Both the position numbers and the translations under genes were made by a program. Shown piece by piece: positions 1 to 5,300 of a DNA stretch of 6,775 nucleotides. Where the stretch lies: the NCBI GenBank assembly GCA_025963345.1, contig JAOPUS010000046.1, forward strand, positions 1 through 6,775, in the 5' to 3' direction. The notes beneath the pieces are model-generated. The model was given only the letters and a program-made list of their open reading frames with translations. It had not been told where the DNA came from and made no database searches. The stretch comes from Blastococcus sp. (lineage in GTDB: Bacteria; Actinomycetota; Actinomycetes; Mycobacteriales; Geodermatophilaceae). Numbering within the stretch: position 1 is the first letter of the stretch; each line of letters begins with the position of its first letter.

Positions 1-4
1 CGGG

Positions 5-1012
5 TCAGCGGATGACGACGACGTACTCGCCGCGCGGCACGAACTCCCCGATCACCGGCGCACCGGGGATCTCGCCGCCCAGCAGCAGCCCGCCCGATGT
101 CTGGGCGTCGGCCAGCAGCAGCGCCTCGTCCTCGGTGACCGCGGACAGATCGGTGTGCGGCCGCACCCAGGCGAGGTTGCGCCGGGTGCCGCCGGAGACG
201 AACCCGTCGGCCAGCGCCGCTCGGGCACCGGTCAGATACGGGACGGCGGCCGCGTCGACCACCGCGGTGACGCCGCTGGCCCGCGCCATCTTGTAGAGGT
301 GGCCCAGTAGGCCGAAGCCGGTGACGTCGGTGCCGGCGCGGATGCCCGCGGCGACGGCCGCCTGGCCGGCCCCGCGGTTGAGCGCGGTCATCGAGGCGAC
401 CGCCTCGTCCGACACCTCGCCGGTCGCCTTCATCCGGCTGTTGAGCACCCCGACACCCAGGGGCTTGGTCAGCGACAGCGCCGTTCCCGCCACGGCGGCG
501 TCGTTGCGGATGATCCGGTCCAGGTCGACCAGGCCGGTGACGGCCATCCCGTACTTGGGTTCCGGGTCGTCGATCGAGTGCCCGCCGCCCACGTGGCAGC
601 CGGCCTCCTGCGCCACCTCGAGCCCGCCGCGCAGCACCTCGGCGGCCAGTTCGGCCGGCAGCACGTCCCGCGGCCAGCCGAGCAGGTTCACCGCGACCAC
701 CGGCGTGCCGCCCAGGGCGTAGACGTCCGACAGCGCGTTCGCCGCCGCGATCCGGCCGAAGGTGCAGGCGTCGTCGACGACCGGGGTGAAGAAGTCGGTC
801 GTGAGCACCAGGCCCTGGCCACCGGCGATGCGCACCACTGCCGCGTCGTCGCCGTCGTCGAGCCCGACGACCAGTTCGGCGTTGGGTGCGGCCGGGCCGG
901 TAGCGGTCAGGCCGGCCACGACCGCCTCGAGCTCGCCGGGCGGGATCTTGCAGGCGCAGCCACCGCCGTGCGCGTACTGGGTCAGGCGGATTCTCGCGGG
1001 CGCGGTCGTCAC
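5..1012 (-). CDS. selD: Selenide, water dikinase (selenophosphate synthetase), Cys form
   Basis: Makes selenophosphate from selenide and ATP (products AMP and phosphate), the activated selenium donor for SelA; a cytosolic enzyme. The 335-residue product is close to the length of E. coli SelD (347) and reads as the same family end to end. The N-terminal RLTQYAHGGGCACKI has Cys19 and Lys22 in the positions of E. coli catalytic Cys17 and Lys20. Many SelD proteins have Sec at the first of these, but here it is Cys (TGC). Metal and ATP-binding acidic residues are recognisable: DDAAV (Asp56), TTDFF (Asp73), SDVYA (Asp96) and TDVTGFG (Asp229). GGHSIDDPEP (143-152) and DAQTSGGLLL (302-311) are further family motifs. 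The start is GTG at 1010-1012, 24 bases from the divergent selC; a TACGGT box six bases upstream suggests a leaderless mRNA. The stop is TGA. Function is highly secure; the start is fairly secure. Confidence 0.97.
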   Translation of the reverse strand: MTTAPARIRLTQYAHGGGCACKIPPGELEAVVAGLTATGPAAPNAELVVGLDDGDDAAVVRIAGGQGLVLTTDFFTPVVDDACTFGRIAAANALSDVYALGGTPVVAVNLLGWPRDVLPAELAAEVLRGGLEVAQEAGCHVGGGHSIDDPEPKYGMAVTGLVDLDRIIRNDAAVAGTALSLTKPLGVGVLNSRMKATGEVSDEAVASMTALNRGAGQAAVAAGIRAGTDVTGFGLLGHLYKMARASGVTAVVDAAAVPYLTGARAALADGFVSGGTRRNLAWVRPHTDLSAVTEDEALLLADAQTSGGLLLGGEIPGAPVIGEFVPRGEYVVVIR

Positions 1013-1018
1013 GCGCCC

Positions 1019-1024
1019 ACCGTA
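1019..1024 (-). promoter_or_regulatory. Candidate -10 box for a leaderless selD transcript
   Basis: Read on the minus strand this is TACGGT, a match to the actinobacterial TANNNT -10 pattern. Six bases separate it from the selD GTG, so transcription would begin at or next to the start codon. No well-placed Shine-Dalgarno competes (GGGGAG lies 14 bases upstream of the GTG), and no convincing -35 is seen. This is inference from spacing only. Confidence 0.3.
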
Positions 1025-1028
1025 AGCT
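1023..1028 (+). promoter_or_regulatory. Candidate -10 box for selC
   Basis: TAAGCT matches TANNNT and ends seven bases before G1036, the first base of the mature tRNA. Transcription would therefore start at the tRNA 5' end, with little or no leader to remove. It shares two bases with the opposing selD box, so the two promoters cannot be occupied at once if both are real. No recognisable -35 is present; the -35 region would lie inside the selD coding sequence. Confidence 0.33.
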
Positions 1029-1035
1029 CCCCGCC

Positions 1036-1131
1036 GGAGGCGTCAGGGTGTCTGGTGACCCCCGCGGCCTCTAAAGCCGACGTGGCCGAGCATCTCGGTC
1101 AGGCGGGTTCGATTCCCGTCCGCCTCCGCCA
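1036..1131 (+). tRNA. selC: Selenocysteine tRNA with CUA anticodon (reads UAG)
   Basis: This 96-base gene has the size and shape of a bacterial tRNASec, with the 3' CCA encoded. The acceptor stem pairs 1036-1042 (GGAGGCG) with 1121-1127 (CGCCTCC), followed by discriminator G1128 and CCA 1129-1131. The T arm has loop TTCGATT (1108-1114) on a stem of five pairs, six if G1102-C1120 counts. The long variable arm is a 7-bp stem, 1084-1090 with 1094-1100, capped by CAT. The D arm can form six pairs with a TGGT loop (1046-1062) if U1049 bulges, or four pairs with an eight-base loop. The anticodon stem pairs 1065-1068 with 1076-1079 around the seven-base loop CTCTAAA (1069-1075), so bases 34-36 are C-U-A, where the usual loop has UCA. 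It lies between selD and selA, which identifies it as tRNASec and not an ordinary amber suppressor. Identity is very secure, and the anticodon is read directly from an unambiguous loop. Confidence 0.95.
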
Positions 1132-1145
1132 AGCCTTCCCCGCGC

Positions 1146-1158
1146 CTACGCTGCGTAG
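1146..1158. promoter_or_regulatory. 13-bp palindrome with -10-like box before selA
   Basis: CTACGC and GCGTAG are perfect inverted arms around a single T, ending two bases before the selA ATG. The left arm contains TACGCT (1147-1152), a TANNNT match eight bases before ATG 1161. It could be a -10 for a leaderless selA message, an operator, or just a small hairpin between the tRNA 3' end and selA. No poly-T follows, so it is not a classical terminator. Role unproven. Confidence 0.3.
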
Positions 1159-1160
1159 CG

Positions 1161-2477
1161 ATGATCGAGGACCCGAGGCGGCACGTGCCGCGCACCGACA
1201 CGCTGCTCGCCGACCCGCGGCTGACCGACGCCGGGGAGCGACTGGGTCGCGGCCTGCTCAAGGACGTCGTCCAGCGGGTGCAGCAGCGGGTCCGGGACGG
1301 CGAGGTCGCGCCGCGGGACGCCGTCGACGCCGTCCTCGCCTCGCTGCCGGGGACGGCGAGCAGCCTGCGGCCGGTGCTCAACGCGACCGGCGTGCTCGTG
1401 CACACCAACCTGGGCCGGGCCGCCCTGTCGCCGGCGGCGGTCGAGGCGGTCGTCGCGGCCAGCGGCACCACCGACGTCGAGATCGACCTCGGGACCGGGC
1501 GCCGCGGCCCGCGCGGCGAAGGGGCGATCGCGGCCCTGCTGGCCGCCGTGCCGGCCGCCGAGGCCGCGCTCGTGGTCAACAACTGCGCCGCGGCGCTGCT
1601 GCTCGTCGCGACCGCGCTCGGTCAGGACCGCGAGCTCGTGCTGAGCCGTGGCGAGATGGTCGAGATCGGCGACGGCTTCCGCATCCACGAGATCCTCACC
1701 GCCACCGGCGCGCGGATCCGCGAGGTGGGGACGACGAACCGCGTGACCCTGGCCGACTACCGCGGCGCCCTGGGCCCCGAGACCGGGGCCGTGCTCAAGG
1801 TGCACCCGTCCAACTTCGTCGTCCGCGGATTCGCCCGGTCGGTCGGGGTGCGCGAGCTCGCCGCGGCCCTCGCCGGGACCGGGGTGCCTCTGGTGGCCGA
1901 CGTCGGCTCGGGACTGCTCCGCCCGCATCCGCTGCTGCCCGACGAGCCCGACCTGCAGAGCACCCTCACCGCCGGCGCCGACCTCGTGCTGGCCAGTGGG
2001 GACAAGCTCCTCGGCGGCCCGCAGGCGGGCCTGGTCCTCGGCCGCGCCGAACTCGTCCAGCGGCTGCGCCGGCACCCGCTCTACCGCGCCCTGCGCGTGG
2101 ACAAGACGTCGCTGGCCGCGCTGGAGGCGACGCTGCGCGGACCGCTGCCACCGGTGCAGGAGATGCTCGCCACCGACCTCGACGGCCTGCGCGCGCGGGC
2201 CCGCACCCTGGCCGCCCGGTTCGCCGCGGCGGGGATCGACGCCGTCGCCGTCGACGCGGAGGCCCGCGTCGGCGGGGGAGGGGCGCCGGAGCACCCGCTC
2301 CCGAGCGCCGCGGTGTCGCTGCCGCCGTCCTTCGCCGATGCGTTGCGGCTCGGCTCGCCCCCGGTCGTCGGGTACGTGGAGGACGACCGCACGCTGCTGA
2401 ACCTGCGCAGCCTGCCGTCATCGGCCGACGACGCGCTGGCCGCCGCCGTGCTGGAGGTGGCCCGCCGGTGGACGTGA
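1161..2477 (+). CDS. selA: L-seryl-tRNA(Sec) selenium transferase
   Basis: A PLP enzyme that converts seryl-tRNASec to selenocysteyl-tRNASec using selenophosphate; the E. coli enzyme is a decamer that binds the tRNA through its N-terminal domain. The 438-residue product is near the family length (E. coli 463). The N-terminal region RRHVPRTDTLLADPRL is typical of the tRNA-binding end. NATGVLVHTNLGRA (74-87) is the strongly conserved block at the start of the catalytic domain. SGDKLLGGPQAG contains Lys282, the expected Schiff-base lysine, corresponding to E. coli Lys295. ATG 1161 is 29 bases after the selC CCA and has no Shine-Dalgarno, so it is either leaderless or read from a selC-selA transcript. 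The stop is TGA 2475-2477, inside the start of selB. It must serve a tRNA with a CUA anticodon; E. coli SelA is not known to depend on the anticodon. Confidence 0.97.
   Translation: MIEDPRRHVPRTDTLLADPRLTDAGERLGRGLLKDVVQRVQQRVRDGEVAPRDAVDAVLASLPGTASSLRPVLNATGVLVHTNLGRAALSPAAVEAVVAASGTTDVEIDLGTGRRGPRGEGAIAALLAAVPAAEAALVVNNCAAALLLVATALGQDRELVLSRGEMVEIGDGFRIHEILTATGARIREVGTTNRVTLADYRGALGPETGAVLKVHPSNFVVRGFARSVGVRELAAALAGTGVPLVADVGSGLLRPHPLLPDEPDLQSTLTAGADLVLASGDKLLGGPQAGLVLGRAELVQRLRRHPLYRALRVDKTSLAALEATLRGPLPPVQEMLATDLDGLRARARTLAARFAAAGIDAVAVDAEARVGGGGAPEHPLPSAAVSLPPSFADALRLGSPPVVGYVEDDRTLLNLRSLPSSADDALAAAVLEVARRWT
2453..2460 (+). promoter_or_regulatory. Ribosome binding site deciding the selB GTG start
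   Basis: GGAGGTGG lies inside the 3' end of selA, seven bases before GTG 2468. It is one of the better Shine-Dalgarno matches in the cassette and fixes the selB start within a frame that is open far upstream. Its place inside selA implies co-transcription and probably translational coupling. Confidence 0.7.
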
Positions 2478-4213
2478 TCGCCACCGCGGGTCACGTCGAT
2501 CACGGCAAGTCCGCCCTGGTGCGGGCGCTCACCGGCATGGAGCCCGACCGGTGGGCCGAGGAGCGCCGCCGCGGCCTCACCATCGACCTCGGCTTCGCCT
2601 GGACGACGCTGGCCTCGGGTCGCCGCCTCGCGGTGGTCGACGTGCCCGGCCACGAGCGTTTCGTGGGGAACATGCTGGCCGGTGTCGGGTCGGTGCCCGC
2701 GGCGCTGGTCGTGGTCGCCGCCGACGACGGCTGGTCTGCGCAGACCGCCGAGCACGTCGCCGTCCTCGACGCCCTCGGGGTCCGGCACGCCCTGCTCGCG
2801 GTGACCAAGGCGGACCTCGCCGACCCGGCGCCCGTGCTCGCCGACGTCCGCGAGCGACTCGCTGCGACGTCCATGGGTGCGGTGCCCGGGGTCGCGGTGA
2901 GCGCACTGACCGGCGACGGGGTGCCGGACCTGGTGGCCGCGCTCGAGGCGCTGCTCGCCCGGCTTCCCGCCCCCGACCCGGCCGCGCCGGTGCGGCTCTG
3001 GATCGACCGCGCCTTCACGATCCGCGGCGCCGGGACCGTGGTCACCGGCACCCTGGCTGCCGGCACGGTTTCCTCGGGTGACCGACTTCAACTGGGGGAC
3101 CGCGAGGTGGTCGTGCGGGGTGTGCAGTCCCTCGGCGAACCGGTGGAGCGAGCGACCGCGACGGCGCGGGTGGCGCTGAACCTGCGCGGCGTTGCCGTCG
3201 AGGAGCTCTCCCGGGGTGACGCCCTGCTGACCCCCGGCGCCTTCCGCGCCACCGACGTCGTCGACGTGACCCTGACCGCCGAGCCGGAGGAGCGGCTCCC
3301 CGCCGAGCCCGTCGTGCACGTCGGATCGGCCACGGTCGGTGCCCGGCTGCGCCCCCTGGACGGTGCGGTCGTGCGGCTGCGGCTCTCCTCGGCCCTTCCG
3401 CTCCGCGTCGGCGACCGCCTGCTGCTGCGTGATCCCGGGAGCCGGCGGGTGCTCGGTGCCGACGTGCTCGACGTGGACCCGCCCGAGCTGCGCCGCCGGG
3501 GTGCTGCTCGTCAGCGGGCGGCCGAGCTCGCCGCGCGGCCCGCGGGTGCGGCCGGGGCCTCGGCCGAGTTGGCCCGCCGGCGGATCGTGCGGACCGAGGA
3601 CTTCGTCGCGATGGGCTGGCCGGTCCCTCCGGATGCGACCGTGCAGGGGCCGTGGCTCGTAGCCGCCGGGCTCGCCGACGAGCTCGCCACGCGGGTGCCC
3701 GACGTGGTGGCCCGCTACCGGAAGCTGCGGCCGCTGGAGCCGGGCCCGCCGGCCGACGTCCTGCGCCGGGCGCTCGACCTTCCGGACGCAGAGCTCCTGC
3801 CCGCCGTGGTCCGGCCGCCGTTCGTCCTGCGCGACGGCCGGATGGTCGACGACGCTGCCGCTCTTCCGCCGGCCGTGCAGCGCGCCGTGGACGAGATCCG
3901 TGCCCGGCTGGCTGCCGACCCCTTCGCCGCCCCGGAGGCGCCGGACCTCGTCGACGCGGGACTGGGCGTGCGGGAGCTCGCGGCCGCCGTCCGCAGTGGT
4001 CAGCTCCTGCGCATCGCCGACGGGGTCTTCCTGGCGCCCGGGGTGGCGGACCAGGCCCGCGCGCGACTGGCGGCGATCCCGCAGCCGTTCACGCTCAGCC
4101 AGGCGCGGCAGGCGTGGGCGACCAGCCGGAGGGTCGCCGTCCCGTTGATGGAGTGGCTCGACGCCCGGGGCGTGACGGTCCGGCTCCCGGACAACACCCG
4201 CCGGCTGCGCTGA
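2468..4213 (+). CDS. selB: Selenocysteine-specific translation elongation factor SelB
   Basis: A GTPase that carries Sec-tRNASec to the ribosome and binds the mRNA SECIS hairpin with its C-terminal winged-helix domains. The 581 residues (E. coli 614) begin MDVIATAGHVDHGKS with the P-loop at 8-15. RRRGLTIDLGFAW (33-45) is the switch I block, DVPGH (58-62) is G3, TKAD (113-116) is G4 and SAL (145-147) is G5. Beta-barrel domains follow, then a winged-helix region; PFTLSQARQAWATSRRVAVP begins the last 42 residues and is the classic final winged helix. The frame is open far upstream of GTG 2468, but homology begins exactly there and the ribosome site fits. It overlaps selA by 10 bp. The stop is TGA, three bases from the end of the convergent gene. 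If the system reads UAG, this SelB must recognise a SECIS placed after UAG and compete with RF1 instead of RF2; that is inference. Confidence 0.97.
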   Translation: MDVIATAGHVDHGKSALVRALTGMEPDRWAEERRRGLTIDLGFAWTTLASGRRLAVVDVPGHERFVGNMLAGVGSVPAALVVVAADDGWSAQTAEHVAVLDALGVRHALLAVTKADLADPAPVLADVRERLAATSMGAVPGVAVSALTGDGVPDLVAALEALLARLPAPDPAAPVRLWIDRAFTIRGAGTVVTGTLAAGTVSSGDRLQLGDREVVVRGVQSLGEPVERATATARVALNLRGVAVEELSRGDALLTPGAFRATDVVDVTLTAEPEERLPAEPVVHVGSATVGARLRPLDGAVVRLRLSSALPLRVGDRLLLRDPGSRRVLGADVLDVDPPELRRRGAARQRAAELAARPAGAAGASAELARRRIVRTEDFVAMGWPVPPDATVQGPWLVAAGLADELATRVPDVVARYRKLRPLEPGPPADVLRRALDLPDAELLPAVVRPPFVLRDGRMVDDAAALPPAVQRAVDEIRARLAADPFAAPEAPDLVDAGLGVRELAAAVRSGQLLRIADGVFLAPGVADQARARLAAIPQPFTLSQARQAWATSRRVAVPLMEWLDARGVTVRLPDNTRRLR

Positions 4214-4216
4214 CCC

Positions 4217-4522
4217 TCAGGTACGGACGCCGTCGGTCACCGCCCCGCGGACCTCGACCACGTCGAGCACGTCGATAGTCGGCTCGACGGGCGGCCGGGT
4301 ACCGCCGAACGCCGCGTCCACGGCCGGGTGCACCCGCTCCTCGAAGGCGCGGTCGCACTGTTCCTTGCTCTCCCACACGTCGATGTAGCGCAGCCCGCCG
4401 GCCGGGTTCCGCACGCAGAGGTGCATCAGCAGGCCGTCCATGGGCGCATCGCCGAGAACGTCGGTGATGCGGCCGTAGAACTCGGCGTCGATGGGCAGGT
4501 CTTGCGTCCAGGCGTAGACCAT
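4217..4522 (-). CDS. Small dimeric alpha/beta-barrel-like protein, function unknown
   Basis: A 101-residue soluble protein with no signal peptide or membrane segment. The pattern of a short strand, helix, strand (LLMHLCVR), then RYIDVWESKEQCDRAFEERVHPAV resembles small ferredoxin-like dimeric barrels such as the antibiotic-biosynthesis monooxygenase (ABM) and related stress-response families. In these proteins a 'Y/F-x-D-V-W-E-S' strand precedes the second helix. I cannot name a substrate or confirm enzymatic activity. ATG 4520-4522 is preceded by GGGAG at a seven-base spacing, a good ribosome site; the stop is TGA. It is divergent from the TetR-family gene across a 59-bp gap with inverted repeats, so it is the likely target of that regulator. 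Coding is secure, the fold is moderately likely, and function is unknown. Confidence 0.82.
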   Translation of the reverse strand: MVYAWTQDLPIDAEFYGRITDVLGDAPMDGLLMHLCVRNPAGGLRYIDVWESKEQCDRAFEERVHPAVDAAFGGTRPPVEPTIDVLDVVEVRGAVTDGVRT

Positions 4523-4535
4523 GACGGGTCTCCCT

Positions 4536-4567
4536 ATTCGGTCCGAATGTCCTTCGGACGGATTCGG
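4536..4567. promoter_or_regulatory. Probable TetR-family operator (clustered TTCGG half-sites)
   Basis: Within the gap between the divergent genes, ATTCGG-T-CCGAAT (4536-4548) is a perfect 13-bp palindrome. An overlapping inverted repeat, GTCCGAA (4541-4547) and TTCGGAC (4553-4559), has a five-base spacer. A further ATTCGG copy lies at 4562-4567. Four TTCGG/CCGAA half-sites in 32 bp fit binding of one or two regulator dimers controlling both genes. The site sits between the ribosome site of the 101-residue protein and the -10-like box of tetR. Confidence 0.55.
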
Positions 4568-4568
4568 G

Positions 4569-4574
4569 TAGCCT
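4569..4574 (+). promoter_or_regulatory. Candidate -10 box for a leaderless tetR transcript
   Basis: TAGCCT matches TANNNT and ends seven bases before ATG 4582, the spacing seen in actinobacterial leaderless genes. No Shine-Dalgarno is present before this ATG. It abuts the last TTCGG half-site, so bound regulator would block it (autoregulation). Inference from position. Confidence 0.3.
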
Positions 4575-4581
4575 GGCGCCC

Positions 4582-5235
4582 ATGGCAGAGGACGTCAAGC
4601 CCCCCGCGCGTCGGCGCTACACGTCCGCCGTCCGCGCGGAGCAGGCGGCCGCTACCCGGCGCGCGGTGCTCGACGCTGCCCGTGACCTGTTCGCCGAGGA
4701 CGGCTACGCGGCCACGAGCATCGCCGCGATCGCCGCGCGGGCCGGCGTCGCCGTGGACACCGTCTACGCCGCCGCCGGCCGCAAACCGGCACTGCTCCGG
4801 GAACTGGTCGAGACGACGCTGTCCGGCACCGATCAGGCCGTGCCCGCGGACCAGCGCGACTACGTGCTCCGGATCCGGGCCGCGGCGTCTGCGCGGGAGA
4901 AGATCGCGATCTACGCGGCCGCGGTCTCCGAGATCGGGGTCCGGATGGCGCCCGTGCACCGGGCGCTGGCCGAGGCAGCGGTCAGCGACGGGGACTGTGC
5001 CGCCCTGCGCGCCGAGATCAGCAGGCGCCGGGCGGACAACATGCGGCTGTTCGCCGCTGACCTGCGTGCGACCGGCGAACTGCGGGCCGACCTCACCGAC
5101 GACGAGGTCGCCGACATCGTCTGGAGCACGAACGCCGCCGAGTTCCGGGCGCTCCTGGTGGGGGAGCGGGGCTGGTCGGCGGAGCGGTTCGGCACCTTTC
5201 TCGCCGACGCCTGGAGCCGGGTGCTGCTTGCCTGA
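4582..5235 (+). CDS. TetR/AcrR-family transcriptional regulator
   Basis: A one-component DNA-binding regulator of 217 residues, the usual TetR length. A basic N-terminal tail leads to helix 1 (TRRAVLDAARDLFAEDGYAATS) and a helix-turn-helix at about 45-64 (SIAAIAARAGVAVDTVY), followed by the typical LLRELV. The C-terminal half is all-helical and should bind a ligand and dimerise; nothing in it identifies the ligand. ATG 4582 starts at the expected distance before helix 1. The stop is TGA. It probably represses itself and the divergent 101-residue protein through the TTCGG repeats between them; the downstream crotonase gene is convergent and so is not in its transcript. Family is very secure; targets are inferred. 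Confidence 0.93.
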   Translation: MAEDVKPPARRRYTSAVRAEQAAATRRAVLDAARDLFAEDGYAATSIAAIAARAGVAVDTVYAAAGRKPALLRELVETTLSGTDQAVPADQRDYVLRIRAAASAREKIAIYAAAVSEIGVRMAPVHRALAEAAVSDGDCAALRAEISRRRADNMRLFAADLRATGELRADLTDDEVADIVWSTNAAEFRALLVGERGWSAERFGTFLADAWSRVLLA

Positions 5236-5300
5236 CGTCGGGGGTCGGCGAAGCCGGTGCGCACTCGGAAGCTACGTCTGCGAGCAGTAGTCGCCAGGCC

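Noticed and set aside
1036..1131. Reading this gene as an ordinary amber-suppressor leucine or serine tRNA
   Set aside because: Its position between selD and selA, the T and acceptor stems totalling 13 layers, the 7-bp variable arm and the 96-base length all point to tRNASec.
1146..2294. A 382-residue open frame antisense to selA
   Set aside because: Composition (His, Gly, Arg, Gln rich with no recognisable motif) is typical of the complementary frame of a GC-rich gene.
578..2467. An open frame in phase with selB running back through selD, selC and selA, suggesting a 1211-residue protein
   Set aside because: The upstream part crosses a tRNA gene and two recognised genes, is Arg/Ala-rich frame-shadow sequence, and SelB homology starts exactly at GTG 2468 after a ribosome site.
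3658..3660. TAG triplet within selB, a possible Sec codon
   Set aside because: It is out of frame; in the selB frame the bases are read as part of CTC GTA GCC.
4328..5290. A plus-strand open frame of 320 residues across the small barrel gene and tetR
   Set aside because: It is Arg/Ser/Pro-rich shadow sequence and covers the inferred operator and two better supported genes.
5236..5300. Possible bidirectional terminator between the convergent tetR and crotonase genes
   Set aside because: Only short 4-bp hairpins (CGGC-GAA-GCCG; GCGA with TCGC) were found, with no T-run on either strand.
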